Assembly: GCA_964587155.1 (NCBI GenBank)
Contig: CAZPKF010000012.1
Location: 14,393-78,392, forward strand
From: Hallerella sp964587155
Lineage (GTDB): Bacteria; Fibrobacterota; Fibrobacteria; Fibrobacterales; Fibrobacteraceae
Length of the DNA stretch: 64,000 nt
Direction: 5' to 3'
The position numbers and the translations under genes are program-made. Positions within the stretch are counted from its first letter, which is position 1, and each line of letters begins with the position of its first letter. The notes beneath the pieces are model-generated. The model had not been told where the DNA came from, did not search any database, and saw nothing but the letters and a program-made list of their open reading frames with translations. Of the stretch, positions 42,697 through 50,092 are shown in pieces.

Positions 42697-43209
42697 CAAA
42701 GGGAAATATAGACAAAATTTGAAATGGGTGGGCATCCGTGAAAAAGGGATGAGCGAAAAGGAGGTGCATTCTGCAAGTTTTGTCGTGAAGCGTCCAATTG
42801 CTATAACAAGAACCTGATTGCAAAGACTTTCCGTAAAACAAAACAGAAATTCTTTTGATAAAAACGGGAAAAGAGAATGCTTATTTTGAGCCTCTGTTCC
42901 GGAGTGGGATTCGCATGCAGCCGTAATCCGATTAACTTTTTTACAGTTTAACGAAAGAGCTTCTTGATAGAGGATTCACAAATTACTTTCGTTTATATGA
43001 AAAAAGGGATGATTTGAACAGAAAGTTGCTGGAATAAACTTTTTGGCGATTATGTCAAAACGAAGTTCACATTGTTTGCCAAATGGCAGGAGTCAACAGG
43101 GGCAAAGGAAATCGGCAGAGGCTCTCTGCTGCATCTGTGCTAATGTTTCCGTCAACGAAGTGTCGGTATAAACCGTGTTGTGAAGGATTAATTCATTTTG
43201 ATTTTTTAT
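42697..43209 (+). other. 513-bp intergenic region, nothing supported
   Basis: AT-rich; short frames on both strands lack ribosome sites and motifs. A plus-strand frame 43083-43538 is antisense to the hydrolase remnant and is rejected. Confidence 0.45.
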
Positions 43210-43505
43210 TTAACATTGGCGGAAAGATTTTATCCATTCATCCAGAAAATCCATCTGTTCTTTGGTGTGAAACCAATGTTCACCGTTTTTCATCACGGTG
43301 CGTTTTGCACCGATTTCGCTTGCGAAATTTGAAATCGTTTCAAGCGAAGTCAGAGTGTCGTTTTCTCCGTATAAAATGCAAGTTGGAATTTGCCTGCGGA
43401 TTGGATTTTCTTACTCGTAGCACAAATATTCCCACGAAAGAGTCTCGCCAAAATCTGTGGGAATTTCACGCTTATCAAAAAAATAAAATGCTGATTTGGC
43501 TAATA
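43210..43505 (-). pseudogene. C-terminal remnant of an alpha/beta hydrolase, with in-frame stop
   Basis: Minus-strand frame reads KSAFYFFDKREIPTDFG, ETLSWEYLCYE, stop (TAA at 43413-43411), then in the same frame ENPIRRQIPTCILYGEND, TLTSLETISNF, MKNGEHWFHTKEQMDFLDEW, stop at 43210. ILYGENDTL and GEHWFHT are the acid and histidine regions of small alpha/beta hydrolases. The N-terminal half with the nucleophile is missing; the DUF5131 gene begins exactly where it should be. A nonsense mutation plus truncation makes this a dead gene. Confidence 0.75.
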
Positions 43506-43507
43506 TG

Positions 43508-44251
43508 TTATCCGAAATTTTGTTCCAGCTCGTGCTGAATTTCTTCTGCCCGTTTAATTTGTTCGTTCAAATTCCATTTGCCAATGTTGATTCCGTTTTT
43601 CAAAAATAGAGAGCCGCATTGATGGAAGTAGAATTCAATATTCCTTTCTTTGGCTTCTAAGAATAAATTTTTCACCCACTCATATCGGATGGGCCGCACG
43701 TCCGTCTTGGGAGCCATTTCTCCGCCGACATTCACGCATTTGATAAGCCCCGTGTCCAGATATTTTCCGAGTGATATCGGGGCTATCAGCGGAGAACAAA
43801 AAACTTCCCGATGTTTTAATGGCGCGTCTAAAAAGTGGGGAATGCGCTTGTCGGCCATTTCCTGATTTTCAATGGAAATGCTCAGGTGCAATTGTTCCCA
43901 GCCTTCGCCCCAGTCGGAAGGCAGGCAATCTTTTATTCTTTCTGGCCGCTTTGTAGTGGCGACAAAAATGCAGTCATTTCTGCGGCGGATAAAATCCCAA
44001 CAGCCTTCGCGCCATTCATCCGCTTCTTCAATGAAAAAATCAGATGAAAAACAAAGTTTAACCAAGGAATGGGGAGGACAATCTTTGTCTTTCAGTTCGT
44101 AGGTTGTTTTTCCTTTGGTGATGACGGTTGTGTCCCTTCCGTAGCGCTTGTCCATTTTGTAGACGAAACAGTTTTTGCAGCCTGGACTTGCTCTTTTGCA
44201 TCCATGCCACGGATTCCAGGGAATTGCTTTCTCTATTTCGGTATTTTGCAT
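43508..44251 (-). CDS. DUF5131 / phage Gp37-Gp68-like family protein
   Basis: 247 residues. The start IPWNPWHGCKRASPGCKNC carries a Cx7Cx2C cluster followed by FVYKMDKRYG, the defining feature of the DUF5131 family found in phages and mobile elements and thought to be radical-SAM-like. Later VNVGGEMAPKTDVRPI and FYFHQCGSLF match family patterns. Lower GC than neighbours and position beside a truncated gene suggest acquisition. Function unknown. Confidence 0.8.
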   Translation of the reverse strand: MQNTEIEKAIPWNPWHGCKRASPGCKNCFVYKMDKRYGRDTTVITKGKTTYELKDKDCPPHSLVKLCFSSDFFIEEADEWREGCWDFIRRRNDCIFVATTKRPERIKDCLPSDWGEGWEQLHLSISIENQEMADKRIPHFLDAPLKHREVFCSPLIAPISLGKYLDTGLIKCVNVGGEMAPKTDVRPIRYEWVKNLFLEAKERNIEFYFHQCGSLFLKNGINIGKWNLNEQIKRAEEIQHELEQNFG

Positions 44252-44290
44252 AGGATAGATTCCTTCAAAATTTTATTCAACATATCTTAG

Positions 44291-44959
44291 TCAAGTTTCT
44301 GATTTGGAAATATACCGCAGCGTTAATTTTCGAACAAATTTCTGTAAAATGGCGAGAATTTGACCAACGCAAATAGCAGAAGCGATGGTGGCAAATCCAA
44401 AACCGATGTTGCGGTGGGCGAACAGGAGGCTTATCAGCAGGGATATTCCCACGCAAGAAATGTCGTAGGCGATTTTTACCGATCCCAGATTTTTCTTTGT
44501 CGCACGGCTAATAGCTTGGACTGTTCCTGTGGGAGGGTCGGGCACCAGGCGCGCACTGACAATTGACAAGATTCCCAGTGCGGTAAAAAATAAGCTTCCA
44601 CACAGAAATGTACAGCGGCCGAAGAATGTCTCTGGCGAGGGAATCAAGGAATCCCACAAATCGATGACTAGCCCAAAGATCAAGGATACGGGTAGTTGAA
44701 TGAATATTCCCGAATAGTGTTTTCTAGGACTGATGAGCAGTTGAATGAAGATGTTTACTAGATAAAAAAAGAGGCTGAGGGTTCCCAATGTCAGCGGAAT
44801 AAAATGGGAAATGACGTAAGGAATGCTGTTGATGGGAGAAACTCCCATTTCGCATTTTACACAAAGGACAATTCCGTAACCCAGCAAAAAAACGCCGAGA
44901 ATGTAAATGGAAAGTCTCGAAAATATGGAAACGGACGAGTTTGTCTTGGAATGAAACAT
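44291..44959 (-). CDS. YczE/DUF6198-type membrane protein
   Basis: 222 residues with about five to six membrane segments. The segment VKCEMGVSPINSIPYVIS near residue 33 and SARLVPDPPTGTVQAISR near 140 match the YczE/YyaS (DUF6198) membrane family of unknown function. A MarR-type regulator gene lies 21 bp upstream on the same strand, so expression is probably under its control; a transport or efflux role is a guess. Confidence 0.75.
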   Translation of the reverse strand: MFHSKTNSSVSIFSRLSIYILGVFLLGYGIVLCVKCEMGVSPINSIPYVISHFIPLTLGTLSLFFYLVNIFIQLLISPRKHYSGIFIQLPVSLIFGLVIDLWDSLIPSPETFFGRCTFLCGSLFFTALGILSIVSARLVPDPPTGTVQAISRATKKNLGSVKIAYDISCVGISLLISLLFAHRNIGFGFATIASAICVGQILAILQKFVRKLTLRYISKSET

Positions 44960-44980
44960 GAAAATTGCCTTTGAAAGAAA

Positions 44981-45457
44981 CTATTTTTCGATGTTTGCCG
45001 CATTAAACGTTTTCTTGCGCTGATTTCTTGAACCGGTCGCGTTTAAGTTCTGTAATTTTGAGAGGAGTTTCTGTAGGCATCGCTTTTCTTCGCCGGATAA
45101 ATTGACTGTAAATAGTTCATCAATTTGGTCGCCGATGCGTTCTAATTCGCTTTGCATTGATTTGGCTTTTTTCGTCAACGAAATTCGCTTACTTCTTGCG
45201 TCTTCCGGGTTGATTCTTTTTAATATGAATCCTTTCTTTTCTAGAACTTCCAATAAGCCTAAAGTTGTCGGGTGCGTGATGGAACAGTGCCTTTCTATGT
45301 CTACGATTCTTGTCTGTTTTTCTTGCTGGGAGTAAAGAAATTTAAGAATCCGATATTGAGATGCAGTCAAATTGCGCGAAGACAAAATGGTGTTGGATAT
45401 TTTTTCAAATTCAAGGGAGGCAATTTTAATCAAAATGGCGATTTTGGGAAGATTCAT
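44981..45457 (-). CDS. MarR family transcriptional regulator
   Basis: 158 residues. Winged-helix core: LTASQYRILKFLYSQQEKQT, RIVDIERHCSITHPTTLGLL (recognition helix), EVLEKKGFILKRINPEDARS and KRISLTKKAKSM (wing and following helix), typical of MarR dimers that respond to small molecules. Likely controls the adjacent YczE-type gene and itself. The C-terminal tail is basic. Confidence 0.9.
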   Translation of the reverse strand: MNLPKIAILIKIASLEFEKISNTILSSRNLTASQYRILKFLYSQQEKQTRIVDIERHCSITHPTTLGLLEVLEKKGFILKRINPEDARSKRISLTKKAKSMQSELERIGDQIDELFTVNLSGEEKRCLQKLLSKLQNLNATGSRNQRKKTFNAANIEK

Positions 45458-45517
45458 AGAAATGAATTTTTTTGTAGTTACCTACGAAATTATAGATAAA
45501 GAACAAGGTCTTGGCAA

Positions 45518-45645
45518 TGGGCTGTTCCCAAAAAAAGTTGGACACAACTTTCGGGGTTTTCATGCCATAGGACTCTTTTATCGTTTTTCGGTGGGGCATT
45601 GCACGAAAGAAAATGGTTGAATCAATTGATTTGTAATGGGCGCTT
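45518..45645 (-). mobile_element. possible IS3-like element end with transposase C-terminal debris
   Basis: The minus-strand sequence ends in TGTCCAACTTTTTTTGGG (45545-45528 region), similar in style to IS3-family terminal repeats. Just inside, one frame gives AMPHRKTIKESYGMKTPKVV, reminiscent of the RPH...TPxxV ending of IS3 transposases. No second end or intact transposase is present. Weak evidence. Confidence 0.3.
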
Positions 45646-45999
45646 ATGTTGTTGCGAAAAAATTCTTTTAGAAATTTTCTGCAAGTAGCGGGATTTTCGA
45701 CGGAGTTGCCGAAGTTTGAAATTTTTGCACCAAAGGGCACTAAATGCCTTTACGCCGAACCATTCTCGGCGTACGGCGATCGCGATACTTCGCCAACAAC
45801 GTGGGACGGGAAAGAATAGACGAAACTGCTTGGGAAACGCAAAGAATTTGAAGAAATTTTACAGCGCGGAACAAAATTCCGGGTCATTGAAGTCGCATGG
45901 GATCCGAAAGGACCGTGCAAAGAAGGCTGGACGGTAAAAATGGAAATAATAGGGCTGGTGCCTAAACCTTATAAGCCAGGAAATCCTGTAACATATTAA
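45646..45999 (+). pseudogene. ADP-ribosyltransferase-like toxin fragment with in-frame stop
   Basis: From an ATG at 45646 the frame reads FRNFLQVAGFSTELPKFEIF, APKGTKCLYAEPFSAYGD, TSPTTWDGKE, then TAG (45817-45819), and resumes in the same frame with RKEFEEILQRGTKFRVIEV ending at TAA 45999. The order KGTKxxYxEPFSxYG ... WDG ... ExE-ILQRGTKFRV is that of ADP-ribosyltransferase exoenzyme-like domains found at the C-terminus of toxins and phage head proteins; EFE would be the ExE catalytic motif. Its N-terminal part is truncated. One nonsense mutation separates the halves. Confidence 0.65.
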
Positions 46000-46297
46000 A
46001 ATCCCGTAATACGCAGCGGACAAGTTCTTCACTTCCATAGCAGTGACCTTGCATGCGGTTAGCATAAAGACCGAAAAAGTATTTGTTGTACGGATAGAAA
46101 TAATTTTCGGGGAGGTTTATTTTATAGTATTTTGCCGGGTGTTCGACTTCAAGGACAAAATCGTCTAACTTTTTTACTAAATAGTTTAGCTCTCGCGACA
46201 GTCTCGAGAGTTTCGAAGGAATGTCGCTTTGAAAACTTGCCTATGATTTTTTAAAGTAAAATCACCATCCTTCAGGATTGTGTATTTTTTCTTCCAT
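45962..46297 (-). pseudogene. frameshifted small gene of unknown function
   Basis: A good start (AAGGAGTCTTAATATG, ATG at 46297) leads after 11 codons to a stop; shifting frame in the A-run gives YTILKDGDFTLKNHRQVFKA, and a second shift near 46230 gives DIPSKLSRLSRELNYLVKKL, VLEVEHPAKYYKINLPENYF, FGLYANRMQGHCYGSEELV and a stop at 45962. The pieces read as one ordinary soluble protein of ~110 residues. Two frameshifts mean it is inactive. Its 3' end overlaps the ADP-ribosyltransferase remnant on the other strand. No family recognised. Confidence 0.5.
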
Positions 46298-46386
46298 ATT
46301 AAGACTCCTTTAGTCTGTGAAATTATAAAATTTCTTTCGGAGAAAATGTCGCTATCCGGGAGACATTTTGAAAAGCGTAAATTCAG

Positions 46387-46770
46387 TCAAACGGCGACCT
46401 CGGCGAATTGGTGACGATGACTATCGCGGAGCAGGCTTTTGAACGCGTGAACTTCCTCCCATTCGAGTCGTGAATCGAAAACGCCCGCCGGGCAAGGTTC
46501 GTTTTCATCCAGCAGGGTGCCGGAGAAGAACTTGGACGCGTCCATTTTCCCGATCCGGATCGTGTAACCGAAGTCGTAAAAGCCGAGGTTCCACCGAACG
46601 AGCTCGACGCAGGCAAACGAATTCCCCCGGAGCAGGTCAATTTTAGTGACTTCCCCCTGACATCCACCCATGGTTCTGGTGCAAATGTTGTAACCCTCGG
46701 CGAGCAGTCGGGCGACCGTTTCATGGAAGGCGTTCTCGATTTGGCGGTAGTTGATTTTTGAAAGCGTCAT
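46387..46770 (-). CDS. hypothetical protein, accessory
   Basis: 127 residues from the ATG at 46770 (MTLSKINYRQIENAFHETVA), preceded by AAGGAGTTACAAT. Soluble, no motif recognised; contains CTRTMGGCQGEVTKIDLL, and RIGKMDASKFFSGTLLDENE. Base composition is GC-richer than the neighbouring debris (CGG, GTC, ACG-rich), unlike adjacent AT-rich fragments, which suggests a different origin. Style resembles small proteins of conjugative elements or phages, but this is only an impression. Confidence 0.55.
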   Translation of the reverse strand: MTLSKINYRQIENAFHETVARLLAEGYNICTRTMGGCQGEVTKIDLLRGNSFACVELVRWNLGFYDFGYTIRIGKMDASKFFSGTLLDENEPCPAGVFDSRLEWEEVHAFKSLLRDSHRHQFAEVAV

Positions 46771-46804
46771 ATTGTAACTCCTTGATGATGTCCGTGATGT
46801 AGAA

Positions 46805-46970
46805 TCATTCCGGACGAAAGTCAAACGTCTTCTTCATGTCGCGGTTTTGACTGCCGCAGTCGTCTAGCTGTCGGATGACGTAAACAAAAGTTTTCTGTTT
46901 TTCGGAGCGGAAAAAAAACGGTAATTCGCTGCGAGCGTTGATTTTACAAGGGGAAAAAAGATTCTTTCGT
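46805..46970 (-). pseudogene. fragment upstream of the accessory gene
   Basis: An open minus-strand frame without start codon ends SEKQKTFVYVIRQLDDCG, SQNRDMKKTFDFRPE, stop at 46805, 35 bp before the next ATG. It reads like the tail of a protein from the same element. Too short to classify. Confidence 0.3.
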
Positions 46971-47285
46971 CAAATGGTTTAAAACAGTTCGACTCTGTAA
47001 GCAGTGATAAAACGGTTGCCAATTATATAAGCAATATCTTTTCAAATTTGGGACTTGTCCAGCGAATGGATGAGTTGACCCCTGCTGCGGAATCCTTCTT
47101 AAATGCTCCATCCAAAGAAGCCGTATTTGATATTTTGAAAAACAGAATCTTTGGAATCGAAGAAACGCTATCTTTAATAGAAAGTTCAGACAGTCCGGTA
47201 TCTGAAAACGATGTCCGTACCTATTTGGTGAAAAATTTTGACATTGATTGGGAGAGCAATACGCAGGCTTCGTTCCGTTTTACAA
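46945..47285 (+). pseudogene. truncated winged-helix-like fragment ending at the recombinase gene
   Basis: Open frame without an obvious start: ILSSNGLKQFDSVSSDKTV, NYISNIFSNLGLVQRM, LTPAAESFLNAPSKEAVFDI, RIFGIEETLSLIESSDSPVS, VRTYLVKNFDIDWESNTQAS, then it runs into the recombinase 3' end and stops. The repeated helix-turn-strand pattern resembles winged-helix modules of restriction-system proteins. Sequence identity breaks off at about 47285, two bases from the recombinase stop, so a deletion junction is likely there. Confidence 0.45.
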
Positions 47286-47286
47286 A

Positions 47287-48195
47287 TCAAAGAGCACCGT
47301 TCTTGGCGTTTCCCAATTCCCGCGGATGAAAATTCCGGTGCTCTTCACGAATCATCTGGTCGTTGACATGGGTGTAAATCTGAGTCGTGGTGACGTTTGC
47401 GTGACCCAACAGTTCTTGGAGAACGCGCAAGTCCATGCCGGCTTCTAGGCAATGCGTTGCAAAGGAATGCCGGAAGGTATGCGGCGTGACATGTTTTTCT
47501 AAATGGGCTGTATAACGTTGAATTAGTTTCCAAGCACCCATGCGAGTCATCTTTTTCCCGAGGGAATTCAAAATGACTGTGTTGGATTTTGGAGAAAGTG
47601 AGGGGCGCACGCAGTCCATCCAAATTTTGAGATTGGTTTTGGCTTTTTGCCCCAGCGGAACGAGTCTTTGTTTGTTCCCCTTGCCGATGGGGGTAATCCA
47701 TTCGTTTTCAAAATCGATATCTTGGGGGCGCAAGGTCAAAGCTTCGGCTATGCGGAGCCCTTCGGAATACAGCAATTCAAGCAATGCTGTGTCGCGCTCC
47801 GGGCGCTTTGAAGTTAGGCGGATTTCGTCAAAGACACTTTCCACTTCTTCACGTGTTAGGCATTGGGGCAAATAATGTCCGATGCGCGGTGTCGCCAAGA
47901 GACTGTCGGTTGAATAAGGAAACGCCTTTTCTCGCAATAAAAACTTGAGAAATCCGCGCAGACTTGAAAAATGCCGGGCAACGGAGGTTGGACTGTAATC
48001 GGCATTGCCGGCGACTTCTGTCAGGAACGTATCCAAATCGGGCGGCGTAAGGTCGGCGATTCGGGCGTTGCGGTTGTCAGCCCAGAAGACAAAATGCCGC
48101 AAGTCTTCTTCGTAGCTTTGGATTGTCGCGGGGGAAAGATTGCGTTCCACGCCCAGGAAAGAAAGATAAGAATCCAACCAGTCGCTGTTGTCCAT
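47287..48195 (-). CDS. tyrosine recombinase, XerC/XerD type
   Basis: 302 residues, the length of Xer proteins. N-terminal SAM-like domain (NLSPATIQSYEEDLRHF), then the catalytic domain: SEGLRIAEALTL (Arg I), PIGKGNKQRLVPL (Lys), HTFRHSFATHCLEAG (His-x-x-Arg) and LLGHANVTTTQIYTHV (His and nucleophile Tyr). All six catalytic residues are present. It may be the chromosomal XerD (dimer resolution at dif) or an element integrase; the Xer-like length and lack of an excision gene favour the former. Fragmentary accessory DNA stops at its 3' end. Confidence 0.9.
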   Translation of the reverse strand: MDNSDWLDSYLSFLGVERNLSPATIQSYEEDLRHFVFWADNRNARIADLTPPDLDTFLTEVAGNADYSPTSVARHFSSLRGFLKFLLREKAFPYSTDSLLATPRIGHYLPQCLTREEVESVFDEIRLTSKRPERDTALLELLYSEGLRIAEALTLRPQDIDFENEWITPIGKGNKQRLVPLGQKAKTNLKIWMDCVRPSLSPKSNTVILNSLGKKMTRMGAWKLIQRYTAHLEKHVTPHTFRHSFATHCLEAGMDLRVLQELLGHANVTTTQIYTHVNDQMIREEHRNFHPRELGNAKNGAL

Positions 48196-48354
48196 GAATA
48201 TCCCGCTTTAGGAAAGGAGTTCTCCGGATGGTAAGGGGAGAACGGTGCAAAAATTGAAGTCTTTTAAAGGTAATAAAAATCTTGGAATTCCTCATATTCT
48301 GTTGCTCTAGAGGAATCTATGCGCATGATTTTGCAAAAAGTTGAAAAAAATCCC

Positions 48355-48383
48355 TTGCCAACAGGAATGTGCTTTGCTATAAT
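48355..48383 (+). promoter_or_regulatory. sigma-70-type promoter of tRNA-Lys
   Basis: TTGCCA (48355-48360), 17-bp spacer, TATAAT (48378-48383), 20 bp before the tRNA. Confidence 0.9.
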
Positions 48384-48403
48384 TGGACCTGTCGATGAGA
48401 CAT

Positions 48404-48476
<73 letters not shown>

Positions 48477-48478
48477 CG

Positions 48479-48516
48479 AAAGCCCCTTTCCGAATAGGAA
48501 CGGGGCTTTTTCTTTT
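48479..48516 (+). terminator. terminator of tRNA-Lys
   Basis: AAGCCCC...GGGGCTT stem with inner TTCC/GGAA pairing, followed by TTTTCTTTT. Confidence 0.85.
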
Positions 48517-48621
48517 GCGTGTTTTTCGCGGGGGAACGCCGGGAGGAGCATTCATAGAGGTCCAAGGCTCCCCGACAGCGCAGGCGAACTCGCAAACCAT
48601 ACCGCTGGGGGACGTGATACT

Positions 48622-48970
48622 CTAATCCCTCATTCCTTTATGAACCAAGGCGAAAAAGGCTACGGCACCAAGGAGGAGAAGCAAAAATGCGAGAAATTCC
48701 CCGCCGATGAGGGCTCCAATCATGGCAAGCACAAAAACAATCGCGATAATGAGCGGAATGGGCGTAAAGATTGACAGGACCAGAAGGAAACTACATCCCT
48801 CCCCGGTACTCTCCCCGACGGGATTTAAAGTTTCTTTTATTTCATCGATTTGTTCTTTCCTGCGTTCCATTTTATCCTCTTCAGAGAGTGACTCGTATTC
48901 TCCAAGAGCCTTCAACGGGTCGTTCGCTTCGTTGTATTTTTTTTTGGATTTTCTCCCATTCAGAACTCAT
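48622..48970 (-). pseudogene. small membrane protein gene broken by a frameshift in an A9 tract
   Basis: The ATG at 48970 has a perfect AAAGGAGG seven bases upstream and reads MSSEWEKIQKK; then nine consecutive A (48945-48937) put it out of frame. The downstream frame continues YNEANDPLKALGEYESLSEE, then charged residues, a membrane stretch LLVLSIFTPIPLIIAIVF and GEFLAFLLLLLGAVAFFALV, ending HKGMRD. With eight A the two parts join into one 115-residue protein with two to three membrane segments. Possible causes: a real mutation, phase variation, programmed slippage, or an assembly error. Function unknown. Confidence 0.7.
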
Positions 48971-49332
48971 GGCGGAACCTCCTTTTTTTGAAGGATTGTC
49001 GAAAATTTCCGGGAACGGTCCTGCTTTTTTGGTGTTTTTTTGTGCGTATTTTTAGGAAAGCGGATTTTTTGACAGGAGGGACTTTGTGAGTTGGAATTGA
49101 ATGCGATCATTTTTCAAAAAGAATTTGCAAAATCTCGGTGAATTCATTCATTTTCTGTTTTTACTTGATGAAATTTCGTTTCATCAAAAGTCAAGGTTCT
49201 CGCTTCAAAAAGACTGCGGACGGTTGGCGTTGCCGGATTTCTTTTTCTAAAAAGGAGGAATCGGATGGTTTGCGTAGAAAAAACGCTTTTTGGGGAATAG
49301 AACGAGGATTTCTTGGGAATTTTACACTCGTC

Positions 49333-49362
49333 TTGACGCAAATTTTACAAAAATCTTCTACT
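49333..49362 (+). promoter_or_regulatory. candidate promoter of the two-component operon
   Basis: TTGACG (49333-49338), 18-bp AT-rich spacer, TCTACT (49357-49362), 31 bp before the response regulator ATG. The preceding ~360 bp (48971-49332) hold no gene I can support. Confidence 0.5.
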
Positions 49363-49393
49363 TTCAAAAATGCAAAATAAAAAAGGAATTCAG

Positions 49394-50092
49394 ATGATTT
49401 GTGTTGTAGAAGATGACAAGGACATTCGCGAAATGGAAGCTTATGCGCTCAAAAGTGCAGGCTTTGACGTATTGTGCGCCGCTTCTTCCCAGGAATTCTT
49501 TTCAGCATTGGGGCGTTCTCAGCCGGATTTGGTCATTTTGGATGTGATGCTTCCCGGTCGAGACGGCTTTGCTATTCTCCAAGACATTCGGGAAAATCCC
49601 ACACTTTCAAAAGTTCCCGTGATGATGGTGACGGCAAAAACATTGGAAATGGATAAAATCCGCGGATTGGATGCTGGTGCGGACGATTATCTGACAAAGC
49701 CTTTTGGCATCATGGAATTTTTAGCGCGAGTTCGCGCCATTCTCAGACGCGCGGAGCGGCAAAAAGGAGAAATTTCGGAATGCGCCAGCTTGACTCTTGG
49801 ACCGATCGCTATCGATGATAGCCGGCATTTGGTAACGCTCAACGGAAAACCGGTGGAGCTTACGTTCAAAGAATACGAAGTTTTGAAACTCCTTGCGTCG
49901 AGACCGGGGATTGTCTTTAGTCGCGAAGCTCTGATGGAGCGGGTGTGGGGAATCGATGCGGTCATTGAATCGCGGACTGTCGACATGCACGTGAAGACGC
50001 TGCGGAAGAAGCTGGGTACGGCGGGGGAATGCGTTAAAACGGTACGCGGCGTAGGGTATAAAGCGGAACCCGAAAATCATTTGGAGGATTGA
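49394..50092 (+). CDS. PhoB-like response regulator
   Basis: 232 residues from the ATG at 49394 (MICVVEDDKDIREME), with AAAGGAAT upstream. Receiver domain: VVEDDKD (acidic pocket), LVILDVMLPGRDG (phospho-acceptor Asp), MMVTAKT and DDYLTKPFG (Lys). C-terminal OmpR/PhoB winged helix: ELTFKEYEVLKLLASRPG, FSREALMERVWG, TVDMHVKTLRKKLG and KTVRGVGYKAE. Its TGA overlaps the kinase ATG (TGATG), so the pair is coupled. The PhoB/PhoR-like architecture suggests phosphate sensing, but no pst/pho genes are nearby. Confidence 0.93.
   Translation: MICVVEDDKDIREMEAYALKSAGFDVLCAASSQEFFSALGRSQPDLVILDVMLPGRDGFAILQDIRENPTLSKVPVMMVTAKTLEMDKIRGLDAGADDYLTKPFGIMEFLARVRAILRRAERQKGEISECASLTLGPIAIDDSRHLVTLNGKPVELTFKEYEVLKLLASRPGIVFSREALMERVWGIDAVIESRTVDMHVKTLRKKLGTAGECVKTVRGVGYKAEPENHLED

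Noticed and set aside
43083..43538. Plus-strand 151-codon ORF
   Set aside because: Antisense to the alpha/beta hydrolase remnant, which has recognisable hydrolase motifs.
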